Positions 1 through 9,777 of a DNA stretch of 64,000 bases are shown here, piece by piece; position 1 is the first letter of the stretch; the number at the start of each line of letters is the position of its first letter. Made by a program: the position numbers and the translations under genes. The notes beneath the pieces were generated by a model. The model worked only from the letters and a program-made list of their open reading frames with translations, had not been told where the DNA came from and did not search any database. The stretch spans positions 310,001-374,000 of the forward strand of contig DYEC01000012.1 of assembly GCA_020725865.1 (NCBI GenBank), written 5' to 3'. The DNA comes from Anaerolinea sp. (GTDB taxonomy: Bacteria; Chloroflexota; Anaerolineae; Anaerolineales; Anaerolineaceae).

Positions 1-2465
1 TTAACTTCATCGGGTACGTCTTCCAAATCTAGCTCGTTTTGCTTGGGCAAAATGACCGTTTTAAGTTCGGAGCGATGTGCTGCAAGCACTTTTTCTTTAA
101 TACCACCCACTGGTAAAACTTGTCCGCTCAGTGTAATTTCTCCTGTCATCCCAACATCACAGCGCACAGGTTTTCTTAATAGAAGCGATGCCAGGGCTAC
201 AGTAATTGTTACACCAGCTGATGGGCCATCCTTTGGTTGGGATCCAGCGGGAATATGGAGATGTAAGTCGGTTTTTTGGAAGAAGTCAGGGTCTATTCCA
301 AGTTTTTCTGCGTTTGTCCTAATGTAAGATAGAGCAGCCTGGGCTGATTCTTGCATTACTTTCCCGACCGAACCGGTTATTTGAAAACCCTTTGAGCCTG
401 GCATGGCAGTCGCTTCAATAAATAATACATCTCCTCCGAAGGGTGTCCAGGCTAAGCCGATGGCTACTCCTGGTGAAGCTGTTCTTCGCGCAATTTCTTC
501 GCTCCACAAATACTTTGGTCGTCCCAGGAATTCTTCTACGATTTCTTTTGTAATTTCTCGCGGGGGCGTTTTACCTTCAGCTAGAGTGGTTACGATTTTC
601 CTGCAAACACTTCCAATCTCTCGTTCCAGGTTTCGAACCCCTGCTTCGCGAGTATAGTAACGAACAATGGTCTTAAGAGAGTCTTCAGTAAAATTGATTT
701 CTTCTAGCCGAAGGCCATTTTCTTTTAGTTGGCGTGGAACCAAATACTGACTTGCAATGGCAATTTTTTCCTTTTCAGTGTAACCGGAGATATGAATGAC
801 TTCCATGCGATCCAGTAGAGGTGCGGGTATCGTTTCTAGCTGGTTAGCTGTGGTAATAAACATGACTTGTGACAAATCAAATGGAACTTCAAGATAGTGG
901 TCAACAAACTCTCTATTTTGTTCGGGGTCAAGTACCTCTAGCAGGGCGGAAGCCGGATCTCCATGAAAGTCAAAACTTAACTTATCAATTTCGTCCATCA
1001 TGAAAACTGGATTACGGCTTTCAACGCGACGCAAAGTTTGCAGAATGCGCCCTGGCATCGCACCAATGTAGGTGCGTCGGTGACCGCGTATTTCAGCTTC
1101 ATCACGGAGTCCGCCGAGAGATATTCGGATAAACTTTCTACCTAGCGCAAAAGCAATCGATTGCCCCAGCGAGGTTTTACCAACACCAGGCGGACCAACG
1201 AAACAAAGAATTACACTTTCTCGTTCTTTTCGTATTTGATCGGCGTACTCGCCAGAAAGCTCATCCTTACGCTCAAGCCGCAGTTTGCGAACTGCAAGGA
1301 ATTCTAATATTCTCTCTTTTACATCTTTTAATCCATAATGATCCCTATCAAGAATTTGTCGGGCATGAGCAATATCTAAATTATCCTCAGTCATCTGAGA
1401 CCATGGAAGGGATAACAACCAGTCCAAATAAGTTCGGATAACACCATACTCCGCAGCTGCTGTCGGCAATTTTGATAGACGGTCTAGTTCACGTCGGGCT
1501 TGCTTTTCTGCCTCTTTTGAAAGCCCGGAGGCTTCAATTCGCTTTTTAAATTCCTCTATTTCGGCCGCCTGCTCGTCGCCTTCTCCCAGCTCTCTTTGGG
1601 CAGCTTTAATTTGTTCTCTAAGAAAATATTCACGTTGAACTTTTTCAATTTCTGACCGAGCTTCGTTTTGTATCTTCTGTCCCAATTCAAGGACCTCGAT
1701 TTCCCGGGCCAATATATTGACAAGCTTGCGGAGTTTTTGACTTACTGTGTCATACTCAAGAATTAGTTGGGCATCTTCCAGACTCATTCGTTGGAAACTT
1801 CCAATCGTATAAACAGTTTGTAATGGGTTCTCCAACATGTTGACGGAAGCAACCAATTCTCTGGGAATGGAAGGAATCATATCTGCAATATGCGTAAATT
1901 GCTCACGGACGTTGCGAGCAAGTGCCTCGACTTCAATGCCGCTTTCTTCAGTCTCAGGAATGTATTCAACGGACGCCTTGAGGTAAGGTTCAAGGGCTGT
2001 AAACTCTACAATCTTAAATCGTGCTAGTCCTTGTACCAGTAACCGAATTGTTCCATCTGGTGCCCGAAATAATCGATGAATAATTCCGACGGTGCCAATT
2101 TGGTACAAATCAGTTGGGCCTGGACTTTCTATCTGTGGGTTTTTAGATGCCACCAGGCCAATTAATCTTTCCCCACTAACCACATCATCAACAAGCTTAA
2201 TGGATCGAGGTTGTCCGACAGTTAACGGTACCGCCGTTTGGGGATAGACCACCACTCCCCGTAGGGGGAGGATAGGCAACTCCTTGGGAAATTCATTTGC
2301 TTGAGAGTTCGGAGCTAATTCATTACTTGAAGACTGGTTTTCAAGTAGATTGGAGTTACCAATTGGGGTATTGGTAAACCATTGTTCGTATTCAAATTCA
2401 GAATCCTCTGGGCTTATCCATTCTAGGATTTCGCTTAGTAGCATATTCCATCTCGAGGCTGGCAT
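1..2465 (-). CDS. lon: ATP-dependent protease Lon (3' end cut by window edge)
   Basis: Lon is a cytoplasmic AAA+ serine protease that degrades misfolded and regulatory proteins. The reverse strand reads without a frameshift from an ATG at 2465 to the window edge, about 821 codons, so only the last few dozen residues are missing. In order I see an N-terminal substrate-binding domain (from about residue 60), a coiled-coil middle, a Walker A motif GPPGVGKTS, a Walker B motif ending in MDEIDK, and the protease domain with the Ser/Lys dyad: Ser749 in GPSAG and Lys792 in GIKEK. The first ~60 residues are acidic and polar and unlike canonical Lon. An in-frame ATG at 2444 is an alternative start; neither has a clear ribosome site. 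The gene begins 11 bases after hsp20, which suggests joint transcription of two protein-quality-control genes. Confidence 0.96.
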   Translation of the reverse strand, partial: MPASRWNMLLSEILEWISPEDSEFEYEQWFTNTPIGNSNLLENQSSSNELAPNSQANEFPKELPILPLRGVVVYPQTAVPLTVGQPRSIKLVDDVVSGERLIGLVASKNPQIESPGPTDLYQIGTVGIIHRLFRAPDGTIRLLVQGLARFKIVEFTALEPYLKASVEYIPETEESGIEVEALARNVREQFTHIADMIPSIPRELVASVNMLENPLQTVYTIGSFQRMSLEDAQLILEYDTVSQKLRKLVNILAREIEVLELGQKIQNEARSEIEKVQREYFLREQIKAAQRELGEGDEQAAEIEEFKKRIEASGLSKEAEKQARRELDRLSKLPTAAAEYGVIRTYLDWLLSLPWSQMTEDNLDIAHARQILDRDHYGLKDVKERILEFLAVRKLRLERKDELSGEYADQIRKERESVILCFVGPPGVGKTSLGQSIAFALGRKFIRISLGGLRDEAEIRGHRRTYIGAMPGRILQTLRRVESRNPVFMMDEIDKLSFDFHGDPASALLEVLDPEQNREFVDHYLEVPFDLSQVMFITTANQLETIPAPLLDRMEVIHISGYTEKEKIAIASQYLVPRQLKENGLRLEEINFTEDSLKTIVRYYTREAGVRNLEREIGSVCRKIVTTLAEGKTPPREITKEIVEEFLGRPKYLWSEEIARRTASPGVAIGLAWTPFGGDVLFIEATAMPGSKGFQITGSVGKVMQESAQAALSYIRTNAEKLGIDPDFFQKTDLHLHIPAGSQPKDGPSAGVTITVALASLLLRKPVRCDVGMTGEITLSGQVLPVGGIKEKVLAAHRSELKTVILPKQNELDLEDVPDEV

Positions 2466-2476
2466 AGACGCACGCG

Positions 2477-2911
2477 TTAATCTTTTTTGTTGATGTGAAT
2501 TTGTCTGGGAGTTGCTTTGGGTAAAAACACCCATAGAAAGCCATTCTCATATACTGCTTCAATTTTATTTTTGTCGATCGGGATGGGGATTTCAATTGCG
2601 GTGGAGAATTCGCCAAAATGTATTTCCATCTGATGATACGCTTTCCGCTCTGGGGATTCATTGCGCACGCCAGAAATAGTTAGAGTGTTTTGGTCAAAGA
2701 TAATGACAAAGTCGTTATCGTTTACTCCAGCGATTTCAACGCGCACAACAATTTTGTCGTCGGTCTCGTAAAGGTCTGTTGGAGGGTGGAATGTATTAGG
2801 GCGAACTCCAATACGCCAGTTCAGGATGCTGGTTAATACATAAGCAGAGCGTTCTGTTGAAGAATTTTCAAACTGCTGTTCATCAGCGGGTTTAAATCTT
2901 ACGGTAATCAT
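2477..2911 (-). CDS. Small heat-shock protein, Hsp20/alpha-crystallin family
   Basis: ATP-independent holdase chaperone that binds unfolding proteins. At 144 residues it has the usual size. The alpha-crystallin domain runs from about residue 40 to the end, with the typical beta-strand pattern: a run ending in VRVEIAGV, the NTLTISG strand, and a C-terminal [11 protein letters not shown] segment matching the family G-x-L-x-I/V motif. I chose the ATG at 2911 because AGGAAG lies 6 bases upstream; a longer reading from 2941 would run towards the tRNA gene. It lies between tRNA-Arg and lon on the same strand. I saw no CIRCE-type inverted repeat in the short space before it, so it may be read from the tRNA promoter or from an unrecognised heat-shock promoter. 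Confidence 0.93.
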   Translation of the reverse strand: MITVRFKPADEQQFENSSTERSAYVLTSILNWRIGVRPNTFHPPTDLYETDDKIVVRVEIAGVNDNDFVIIFDQNTLTISGVRNESPERKAYHQMEIHFGEFSTAIEIPIPIDKNKIEAVYENGFLWVFLPKATPRQIHINKKD

Positions 2912-2964
2912 CTGACACTTCCTGTTTGTGCCCCAAAACAATTAATTATCCAAGGTTGCCCAGG

Positions 2965-3037
2965 CGCCCCTGGTGGGAGTCGAACCCACAGCCATCGGAT
3001 TAGAAGTCCGGTGCTCTATCCATTGAGCTACAGGGGC
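2965..3037 (-). tRNA. tRNA-Arg (anticodon TCT)
   Basis: The reverse strand folds as a 73-nt cloverleaf. The acceptor stem GCCCCTG pairs with CAGGGGC, the D stem GCTC with GAGC, the anticodon loop is CTTCTAA with anticodon TCT, and the T arm is GTGGG-TTCGACT-CCCAC. The discriminator base is G. The first anticodon-stem pair (27-43) looks like a C/A mismatch. The 3' CCA is not encoded; the next bases read CCT, so it would be added enzymatically. The tRNA reads AGA and AGG arginine codons. Confidence 0.97.
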
Positions 3038-3043
3038 AAAATG

Positions 3044-3049
3044 ATTATA
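3044..3049 (-). promoter_or_regulatory. Probable -10 box of the tRNA-Arg promoter
   Basis: A perfect TATAAT on the reverse strand ends 7 bases before the 5' end of tRNA-Arg, the expected distance to a transcription start. No convincing -35 hexamer sits at 17 bp, so only the -10 box is claimed. It lies just after the stop of the gene at 3054-3488. Confidence 0.5.
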
Positions 3050-3053
3050 CATA

Positions 3054-3488
3054 TTATTCATGAAAAGGACGAATTCCTTTGTATACAGTCGGTCCAGATA
3101 ATGTCCTTAGAATTGTCTCCGCAGGTTTTCCTGTTTGCTGAGCTAATTGTATGGGACTCAAGGGCGTATTTCCGTTTGCAAGAAAGACTCTAAAAACAGC
3201 ATCCACAAGGGTGGTATTGCTTGTTACAAATCCTGGTTGTTTTGCACAATGATTGACCAATATGTTCTGTAAGCCGTCGATGGGTTTGACTTCTGCAGTT
3301 TGTGGATCAACCCAATCTATAAAGCTGTTTTGATTTATGTCTGAAAACGCTGCCTGATGTTCTTCGCACAAACAGCTATGCAGGTAAATCCGCCAGTTAT
3401 TGTCATGTTGTCGCCACCATTCAAAGTCAATATGAAATGGCGTGGATAAATTGGGTTTTACGATACTGAAGTGTTTTATATCAGGCAT
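3054..3488 (-). CDS. Uncharacterised protein with C-terminal winged-helix-like segment
   Basis: I do not recognise a named family. The 144-residue product starts MPDIKHF; this ATG at 3488 overlaps the stop of the upstream gene by 8 bases, indicating translational coupling. The N-terminal half is rich in Trp and His (FHIDFEWW) and has a possible metal site, Cys-Leu-Cys-Glu-Glu-His, near residues 45-50. The C-terminal third (about residues 95-140, from TLVDAVFRVF to TILRTLSG) looks like a winged-helix fold with a recognition-helix pattern (QLAQQTGKPAETILRTL). The pair with the next gene may form a functional unit; function unknown. Confidence 0.75.
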   Translation of the reverse strand: MPDIKHFSIVKPNLSTPFHIDFEWWRQHDNNWRIYLHSCLCEEHQAAFSDINQNSFIDWVDPQTAEVKPIDGLQNILVNHCAKQPGFVTSNTTLVDAVFRVFLANGNTPLSPIQLAQQTGKPAETILRTLSGPTVYKGIRPFHE

Positions 3489-5088
3489 GTTCCTTTTCCT
3501 CCGGAAGAGTTTCATTGAGCCTGAAATAAAGATCGCCAAGATAGTTCGCGCGGTTATCCTCAAGCAATAAACTTAACATTGGACTTGGCGGACATCGCCT
3601 AATTGTATTTACGGCTGCATATAACTCTTGAGCATGGACATTACCTTGAGGTGTTAATTTTGCCAGTTCACGCATGACAGAAAGAATGGTCTTCTCGAGT
3701 GGCACTCGCTGTTTAAGGGTGTTTTCCCATACCTGATCCAGAGCATTGACATCTGGAACGGCTATTGCCATACGTTCGTCATAAACAGCGGTAACTACCT
3801 GTTTAAGTAATGCAAAAACTACACCACCATCTGTGCCAACCAGCGCAGTTCGGATCCACTCGCGTGTGGAGCGGCGTTTTTCAACGCGGATGACAACTTC
3901 GCCAGAAGTTTTCCCGGGTTGAATAAAGATAAGACTGCCCGGTATAAGCCCTAAAGATGTAAACCATTCTTTTAATCCAAAAACATAACGCTTTTCGCGC
4001 ACAACCCATCCTGGAAATTTGCGTTGGGTTTCTCCATCAACAAACGTAAAGCGAATTCTTGGGGATTCAATCGCTGTGGGAAAAATTCCTTTGACTTGAT
4101 TAGATAAGGGCAGGGTACCTGCGCGCCAGTGAGGATAACTAAGGCTGATCGCCACTTCGCGCTGAGAGGTTGTTGTTTCACTTGTGTCATCTACTTCAAG
4201 CTCATCGGCAATTTTATCCATAAGCGTTTTTCTTATGGCTTCAATTCTCTCCGCGTCAAAGTTGATTGGAGAATACTTCAGCCATAACGGTGTGTTTTTT
4301 ACATCATCTGGCTCGAGACGTCGTAAGAACCATAGCACTTCGCCCGAGGGACCAACCTCATCAAATCTGCCGTCTTCTTGGAGAGCAAAGTTCAATGAGA
4401 ATTCTGTCAATTTCAAGTTGACGTCGGATGGTAATTCGATTTGCCGGAGAATGGCTTGTGTTGGCAGGGGTCCTCCTCCTTCCATATCGAGGAGCGCCTC
4501 AGCCATGTTAAGGTAACCCATATTAACGTCAACTAACAGAGCACGGGCGAACCATCGACCCGCAATGCGTACCAAGTCTGGTTTGGTTTCCAATTCGCTA
4601 GTAAGTGTCTTAAGTAACTTGTTACCATACTTTTTAAAGACATAATCGGCGTTTAGATTCGACACTCCATTTTGTTCAACTTTGATTGGTTGGTTTAGTA
4701 TATGGTCTTCTAATCCTGATGCAAATGATCGCTTTGAGCCATCCTCAAATAACACTTCAATGACGGAGAAAGGAGGAAGTTCCGGGTTATTACCTATCCT
4801 GATGCTTACAACTTGTCCTTTTTGCCAGTTAAGTGCGGGAAATATTAATTTCTGACCAACGATGTAATCGTCTTTGGGACGATAAATTTTCCCTTCTTTT
4901 TCCCGGCTTTGCCTAGCCTTATCGCTTTCAACTCGAATCCTTTCCCTAATAAGAGCGCACAACAACTCTTCTGTTGTTTGCGGGGTTTCAACTTCAAGCA
5001 AATAATTATATAGAAATTCAATATCGGTTTCCGAAAGATGAAAATCTTCCCAATAACCTGAGTTTGTGGAATCCATACTAGTTATCAT
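3481..5088 (-). CDS. Uncharacterised 535-residue protein, coupled to downstream winged-helix gene
   Basis: A long, clearly coding gene without a family I can name. There are no signal peptide or membrane segments, so it is probably cytoplasmic. The first ~100 residues are helical and charged. Around residues 80-130 there is a small beta-rich module (DDYIVGQKLIFPALNWQKG...) that resembles an SH3-like barrel, as seen in CarD-like or KOW proteins, but this is only a resemblance. A second beta-rich stretch (about 330-420) ends in VVIRVEKRRS. The start could also be the ATG at 5076; neither has a strong ribosome site. Its stop overlaps the next start by 8 bases. DNA- or RNA-related work is a guess from the coupled winged-helix protein. 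Confidence 0.8.
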   Translation of the reverse strand: MITSMDSTNSGYWEDFHLSETDIEFLYNYLLEVETPQTTEELLCALIRERIRVESDKARQSREKEGKIYRPKDDYIVGQKLIFPALNWQKGQVVSIRIGNNPELPPFSVIEVLFEDGSKRSFASGLEDHILNQPIKVEQNGVSNLNADYVFKKYGNKLLKTLTSELETKPDLVRIAGRWFARALLVDVNMGYLNMAEALLDMEGGGPLPTQAILRQIELPSDVNLKLTEFSLNFALQEDGRFDEVGPSGEVLWFLRRLEPDDVKNTPLWLKYSPINFDAERIEAIRKTLMDKIADELEVDDTSETTTSQREVAISLSYPHWRAGTLPLSNQVKGIFPTAIESPRIRFTFVDGETQRKFPGWVVREKRYVFGLKEWFTSLGLIPGSLIFIQPGKTSGEVVIRVEKRRSTREWIRTALVGTDGGVVFALLKQVVTAVYDERMAIAVPDVNALDQVWENTLKQRVPLEKTILSVMRELAKLTPQGNVHAQELYAAVNTIRRCPPSPMLSLLLEDNRANYLGDLYFRLNETLPEEKEHA

Positions 5089-5196
5089 GATAGCTACCCG
5101 TGATTGGCGTGCAATGTGTATAAATATATCCTAATAAAAATTATACCTCAAAGGGCGATCATATTCACTAAGCAATGAACGACAATAACGGATTTT

Positions 5197-6627
5197 CTAC
5201 GGGAAGCTATTTTCCACCCAATCAATTGGATTAACAGGTGTTCCGTTTATCCATAGCTCCCAATGAAGGTGCGGGCCCACTGAACGTCCGGTGTTTCCAA
5301 TTGTTCCAATGAGCTGGCCAGTCTCGACAGTATCGCCAACTTTTACGAACACCTCAGACTGATGCGCATAACCTGTATACACCCCCCAGCCGTGGTCAAT
5401 AACTGTAAAATTCCCCTTAACGGGCAATTGACCGGTGAAAACGATAGTTCCTGGCGCAGCGGCATAGATATTGAGATTATTGGCACAAACACTGAAATCC
5501 ACCCCAGTGTGGAAATAATTGAAAGCGCCATTGTTATAGGAACGTCTATTGCCAAACCGCGATCCAAGACAGGGTTCATCTACCGGGTATTTAAATGCAC
5601 CTTGCCATTTACGCTCAGTGGTAAGGTGCACGATTTTTTCGAGTATTTGATTTTCCTGGTCAATGATGTTCGGGTCAATTGTGGTAGCATCAACCCCTTC
5701 AATTGTTTCTTCGATAAACTCCCCAGCTTTTAACAATACTTGCTGGTCAATAGTGTAGACTTGTGTAGGGTTATCAACCGAAGTAGCAGTTACAACCAGT
5801 CTTTGCAACCCGGGAGTTTCCATCGCATCTATACCAATCAGCGCTATGTAGTTGTTTTCCCGTTCTGAAAAAAAGTTCAGGTGCTGATTAGCTAAAACTC
5901 CACTAAGTTCAACTGGTGACCAGGTTGATATGTTGAGAATCGCGGTTTTACCTTGTATTAGAGGTAAGGGGGAGAGATTTATGTCATTCAGTAATTTTGC
6001 TACCACAACCGCTGTCGGTTGCTCGCGACTGGACAAAATTACATCTCCAGAAATTGTTTGCCAGCTATTTGTAAGATTATTAGTCATCAACAAGACCCAG
6101 GGATTTTCCTGCTCAAGAATTGCGCTTTCTAAAAGTGAAGTATGAGGTAACACTAAATTGGTATTGAATTTGTGGTTATCTGATTGGTTTGATTGTGTAA
6201 CAATTAAAGTGTTGCCCGCAAACATTTCGGCAGGGCTGGTTATTCGATTAAGCTGAATTAATTTATCTACAGGAGTTTGATTTATTAAGCTGAAGGTTGA
6301 TAAATCTTCTCCGAGACGAACAACTTTTGTGGTTAAGAAGCCGCTTATTTGTAAACCTGGTATCTTCAGCTGGCTTCCAACCGAAATCGTGTTCGGATCT
6401 TGAATGTTATTCAAACTAATAATGTCCTGAATTGAAACCCCAAACTTCTGTGCAATAGCGCTCAATGTGTCACCGCTTTGAACAATATAGATTGGATATT
6501 CGGGTTCTTGCTGCTGGGCATGAACAAGAATATCAGTACACAGCAACAAAAGCGCAATTGTCAAATAGGTAATAATACTTTTATAAATTTTCAATTTTGA
6601 TTTGATCACCAACACTAAAATCTGCAT
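5197..6627 (-). CDS. Exported LysM - M23 metallopeptidase (peptidoglycan hydrolase)
   Basis: Cell-wall endopeptidase of the M23 (LytM/NlpD) type. With the ATG at 6627 the product has 476 residues. A hydrophobic signal segment (about 17-36, ending VHAQ) is followed by one LysM domain (about 47-91, [19 protein letters not shown]), a long linker with beta-rich stretches, and a C-terminal M23 domain (about 350-470). The zinc-site motifs HTGVDF and HLHWEL are both present, so it is probably active. The start is uncertain: the open frame reaches 6717, and any signal-containing start overlaps the end of the DUF192 gene. No Shine-Dalgarno sequence marks a start. Confidence 0.9.
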   Translation of the reverse strand: MQILVLVIKSKLKIYKSIITYLTIALLLLCTDILVHAQQQEPEYPIYIVQSGDTLSAIAQKFGVSIQDIISLNNIQDPNTISVGSQLKIPGLQISGFLTTKVVRLGEDLSTFSLINQTPVDKLIQLNRITSPAEMFAGNTLIVTQSNQSDNHKFNTNLVLPHTSLLESAILEQENPWVLLMTNNLTNSWQTISGDVILSSREQPTAVVVAKLLNDINLSPLPLIQGKTAILNISTWSPVELSGVLANQHLNFFSERENNYIALIGIDAMETPGLQRLVVTATSVDNPTQVYTIDQQVLLKAGEFIEETIEGVDATTIDPNIIDQENQILEKIVHLTTERKWQGAFKYPVDEPCLGSRFGNRRSYNNGAFNYFHTGVDFSVCANNLNIYAAAPGTIVFTGQLPVKGNFTVIDHGWGVYTGYAHQSEVFVKVGDTVETGQLIGTIGNTGRSVGPHLHWELWINGTPVNPIDWVENSFP

Positions 6628-6952
6628 ATCTGTTTGCGTGAGTTTCGAGTATGTATTTTGCAGGTGCACCCGGTATATAAAAGGGTTTCCATCGTTTGGC
6701 AATACGCTTATCAACAACCCGAGCTGAGGAATTTATCCAAATAACGCAAATATCAAAACGCATAAACATCATGTGAATGGCGGCACCACTTTTGCTATCT
6801 TTTTTTTCTGCCAATAGAATTCCTTCAAACTCCCCAATGGACTTTCTAAACATCAAACCCAAAAACTTACACAGAAAACTATCGCAATAATCAGCCTTAA
6901 TAGGTGAGTTTGCCGGGTGAGACAGGTTATGAATCAATAAATTTGCATTCAC
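6581..6952 (-). CDS. DUF192 family protein
   Basis: A 123-residue single-domain protein of the DUF192 family. Visible signatures are [12 protein letters not shown] near the start, the [22 protein letters not shown] core strand region, and the closing APAKYILE...FSVGDQIKI. Many family members are exported; this one has no signal peptide. Function in the family is unclear. It starts 9 bases after the receiver-domain gene and its 3' end overlaps the LysM-M23 gene, so the three are probably one transcript. Confidence 0.85.
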   Translation of the reverse strand: MNANLLIHNLSHPANSPIKADYCDSFLCKFLGLMFRKSIGEFEGILLAEKKDSKSGAAIHMMFMRFDICVIWINSSARVVDKRIAKRWKPFYIPGAPAKYILETHANRYADFSVGDQIKIENL

Positions 6953-6961
6953 AAATAAGAA

Positions 6962-7345
6962 CTATTGGTTAAGCACTTGTTCGATGCACTCAATTAATTC
7001 CTGGGGACGAAAAGGCTTGCTAATGTAAGCATCAACTTTCGCGATACTCAATCCAAGCACCCGATCTATTGGCTGCGCTTTAGCAGTGATCACAATAATT
7101 GGGATGGATCGAGTTGCCTCATTGGTTTTTAGCTGCTGGTACACATCCCAGCCGTCCACATCTGGCATCATGAGATCAAGCAGAATAAGGTCTGGCGGTT
7201 CTTTTTGCACAAGGTCCAACCCCGCCTTGCCACCATGAGCCCCCTTTACGATGAAGTTCCGGCGGTTTAGAATTAGAGCAACAAGATCAATCATCTCTGG
7301 GTCGTCTTCTATGTAAACAACGGTTCGCGTGGTCTCGTTTGCCAT
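6962..7345 (-). CDS. Single-domain response regulator (CheY-like receiver)
   Basis: A 127-residue receiver domain without an output domain. The acidic pocket Asp14-Asp15, phospho-acceptor Asp57 (LILLDLMMPD), Thr87 and Lys110 (ISKPF) are all present, so it should be phosphorylatable. Without an effector domain it must act by protein contact. No kinase is adjacent. The start ATG at 7345 has a strong AGGAGG ribosome site 7 bases upstream. Confidence 0.95.
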   Translation of the reverse strand: MANETTRTVVYIEDDPEMIDLVALILNRRNFIVKGAHGGKAGLDLVQKEPPDLILLDLMMPDVDGWDVYQQLKTNEATRSIPIIVITAKAQPIDRVLGLSIAKVDAYISKPFRPQELIECIEQVLNQ

Positions 7346-7407
7346 GAGTTCGCCTCCTGTGTTTTGTTAAAGTTTACCATAGGCTTTGGGAAAACGGGCT
7401 TCCAATT

Positions 7408-8172
7408 ATGAAAATTACAACCTGGAATGTAAATGGAATTCGCGCTGCACTAAAAAAAGGATTAACTAATTGGGTAGAGGCAACTCAACCTGATGTTATC
7501 TGTTTTCAAGAGATTAAGGCTAGAGTTAATCAGGTAGATGAAAAACAACGAGAGTTTCCCGGTTATTCAACAATATGGTATTCTGCGGCTCGATCGGGGT
7601 ACAGTGGTGTCGCTATGTATTATCATACACCACCATTAGAAATACAATGTGGGCTTGGAATTGAGCGATTTGATGTAGAGGGGCGGGTGATTCGCGTTCG
7701 CTATCCCGGCTTTTACTTATTCAATGTGTATTTTCCTAACGGACAACGCGGACCAGATCGAGTGCAATACAAATTGGATTTTTACGAAGCCTTACTTAAA
7801 CAGTGTGACGCTTTGCATTCTGAGGGAGAGGCAATTATTATTGCTGGCGATTTTAATACGGCTCACAATGAAATTGATCTTGCAAATCCTCAGGATAATC
7901 AGGATACATCGGGTTTTCTCCCAGAAGAACGTGTGTGGATTGATATATATCTGCGAAGTGGTTTCGTTGATATTTACCGAGAATTATATCCCCATAAAGT
8001 GGAATACACTTGGTGGCCTTATTATTATGGAGCACGTCGTCGTAGTTTTGGTTGGCGCATTGATTATTTTCTGATTTCAAAACAACTGGCGGCAAATGTT
8101 GAAGATGTGGTTATTCATAGCGAGGTGACAGGGTCTGACCATTGCCCTGTGACATTATTAATAGGGGTATGA
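7408..8172 (+). CDS. xth: Exodeoxyribonuclease III (AP endonuclease)
   Basis: Class II AP endonuclease and 3'-5' exonuclease of the Xth/ExoA family used in base excision repair. The 254-residue length is standard. Active-site residues are visible: Asn7/Asn9 (TWNVNG), Glu35 (CFQEIKA), the GDFNTAH motif (about 147-153), the RIDYFLIS strand and the terminal GSDHCPV with the catalytic His. It is divergently oriented to the receiver gene; only 62 bases separate the two starts. No good ribosome site precedes the ATG. Confidence 0.97.
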   Translation: MKITTWNVNGIRAALKKGLTNWVEATQPDVICFQEIKARVNQVDEKQREFPGYSTIWYSAARSGYSGVAMYYHTPPLEIQCGLGIERFDVEGRVIRVRYPGFYLFNVYFPNGQRGPDRVQYKLDFYEALLKQCDALHSEGEAIIIAGDFNTAHNEIDLANPQDNQDTSGFLPEERVWIDIYLRSGFVDIYRELYPHKVEYTWWPYYYGARRRSFGWRIDYFLISKQLAANVEDVVIHSEVTGSDHCPVTLLIGV

Positions 8173-8245
8173 TTCTACAGTGATCAATGATTTTCTGGTA
8201 TTACTTTATTGGTGATTGTATAATTCAGACAGGAGATATTTATTA

Positions 8246-8899
8246 ATGACAAAACATCGAATTCTTCTCGTAGATGATCACGAAGTCGTAAGATTGGGCT
8301 TACGGGCGTTGTTGGAACACCATACTCAATTTGAAGTGGTGGGTGAGGCGGGAACAGCTAGAGAAGCTATTGAATTGGCGGAGCGCTATCATCCTAACAT
8401 TGTCTTAATGGATATCCGGCTGCCGGGGGCATCGGGAATTGAAGCTTGTGAGGAAATTACTCGTTTGTATCCTGAAACAAAAGTTGTGATGCTCACTTCG
8501 TATGCTGAGGATGAAATGCTTTTTTCTGCTATCAGGGCTGGAGCTTCTGGTTACGTTCTAAAACAAATCGGCGGAGAAGACCTGATTCGTGCAATTGAAG
8601 CTGTTGGCAGGGGTGAGGCGCTGTTAGACCCGGCCGTGACTCAACGTGTGTTTCAGGAAGTAAGGAGGGCGGTAAAAGAAGAAGAAGCATCTGCTTTTGC
8701 AAACCTCAGCCAGCAGGAAAAACACGTTTTGCTATTGGTTTCTGAAGGGAAAACAAATCGAGAAATTGCCAAGATACTCTTTTTGGGGGAAGGAACAGTT
8801 CGCAATTATGTGAGCAGCATTCTGTCTAAGCTTGGAGTAAGTAATCGTGCTGAGGCAGCTGCTTATGCTGTTGAACACAACCTAAAAGAGTATTTGTGA
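8246..8899 (+). CDS. NarL/FixJ-family response regulator
   Basis: DNA-binding response regulator of 217 residues. The receiver domain (1-120) has Asp10/Asp11 and phospho-acceptor Asp56 ([11 protein letters not shown]). The LuxR-type helix-turn-helix (about 150-215) carries the usual [22 protein letters not shown] pattern in shorter form ([26 protein letters not shown]). The ATG at 8246 is preceded by AGGAG at 8231. A perfect TATAAT lies at 8219-8224, 21 bases before the start, without a good -35 box. No cognate kinase is adjacent. The gene ends head-on against the endonuclease IV-like gene. Confidence 0.94.
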   Translation: MTKHRILLVDDHEVVRLGLRALLEHHTQFEVVGEAGTAREAIELAERYHPNIVLMDIRLPGASGIEACEEITRLYPETKVVMLTSYAEDEMLFSAIRAGASGYVLKQIGGEDLIRAIEAVGRGEALLDPAVTQRVFQEVRRAVKEEEASAFANLSQQEKHVLLLVSEGKTNREIAKILFLGEGTVRNYVSSILSKLGVSNRAEAAAYAVEHNLKEYL

Positions 8900-8913
8900 C
8901 TTAGGTTGCAAGG

Positions 8914-9756
8914 CTATTGGATTTCTAACCACGCTTGTTTTAGATATAGTGCATCGGTTTCTAGTGTGGGGCTTTCGCATAAAATACGTCCGGCACAGTT
9001 ACGATGGCGCAATGCCTTTAGTAGAGCAATTAAGTTCAAGTCCGATTCAGGGATTGTAAGGTGTTTTTGTTCGCCCTTGGAATTATATGCAATTCCGGAA
9101 AGATGGATATGTAGCTTCGACAAAGAGTCTTCTCCCAATAATTTCGCATAGCCATTTAATAAACCAAGCCACTCATCAAACGTATTCATCGAACCATCAC
9201 CAACCCTGGCATGCAAATGAGCAAAATCCAGACATGGCAACACACCTGGTACAGAGCGACTCATTTCTATAACATCCTCAAACGATCCCAAAAGGGCAGG
9301 TTTACCCATTGTCTCTGGCCTCAAGATAACTGGATTACCGTTTGCACGTAGCTCACTGACACACTCCTGAAGCCGCCTAATAACCAAAGGAAGAACCAGT
9401 TCCGACGATTTACCGAAATAAGACCCAGGATGGAAAACAATATCCGTAGCTCCGGCTAGGTAACCATAATAAGCTGCATCCATAAGACGCTTACGGGATT
9501 TAGGCCATTCACCTTCATCCGCATTGAGGTTGATAAAATAGGGGGCATGAACACTGATGCTTATGAGATGTTCTTGCGCTGCTTTTCGAATCGCCAAACA
9601 GGTCTCTTCAGATACTCTTACAGCTTGCACCCATCCTAACTCAAGAGCTTCTAAGCCTAGTTCTGCTATCCGCAAAACCGCACTAACACTTCCACCCGGC
9701 TTTGCAGGCGTGGAAATTGGTGAGCCAACTGTACCGAAAAGAAAAGAGTCAGACAT
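8914..9756 (-). CDS. Endonuclease IV-like TIM-barrel protein (AP endonuclease 2 superfamily)
   Basis: TIM-barrel metalloprotein of the Nfo/xylose-isomerase-like superfamily, 280 residues. Metal-site motifs of endonuclease IV are present in order: SVHAPYFINL, FHPGSY, LRPETMGK, CLDFAHLHARVGDG, KLHIHLSG and ILCESPTLE. These match the deoxyribonuclease IV pattern well, so a role in cutting abasic sites is likely, though sugar isomerase relatives share the fold. I chose ATG 9756 because GGAG lies 6 bases upstream. It is the last gene of the operon that starts at 16092. Confidence 0.85.
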   Translation of the reverse strand: MSDSFLFGTVGSPISTPAKPGGSVSAVLRIAELGLEALELGWVQAVRVSEETCLAIRKAAQEHLISISVHAPYFINLNADEGEWPKSRKRLMDAAYYGYLAGATDIVFHPGSYFGKSSELVLPLVIRRLQECVSELRANGNPVILRPETMGKPALLGSFEDVIEMSRSVPGVLPCLDFAHLHARVGDGSMNTFDEWLGLLNGYAKLLGEDSLSKLHIHLSGIAYNSKGEQKHLTIPESDLNLIALLKALRHRNCAGRILCESPTLETDALYLKQAWLEIQ

Positions 9757-9777
9757 CACTTTCTCCATTTTAAAAAA

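Noticed and set aside
2252-2270. GC-rich hairpin CTCCCC-GTA-GGGGGAG inside lon
   Set aside because: Short stem that encodes the conserved LPLRG segment of the Lon N-domain; explained by coding constraint.
5362-5733. Plus-strand reading frame within the LysM-M23 gene
   Set aside because: Antisense to a gene with clear catalytic motifs; no ribosome site or family resemblance.
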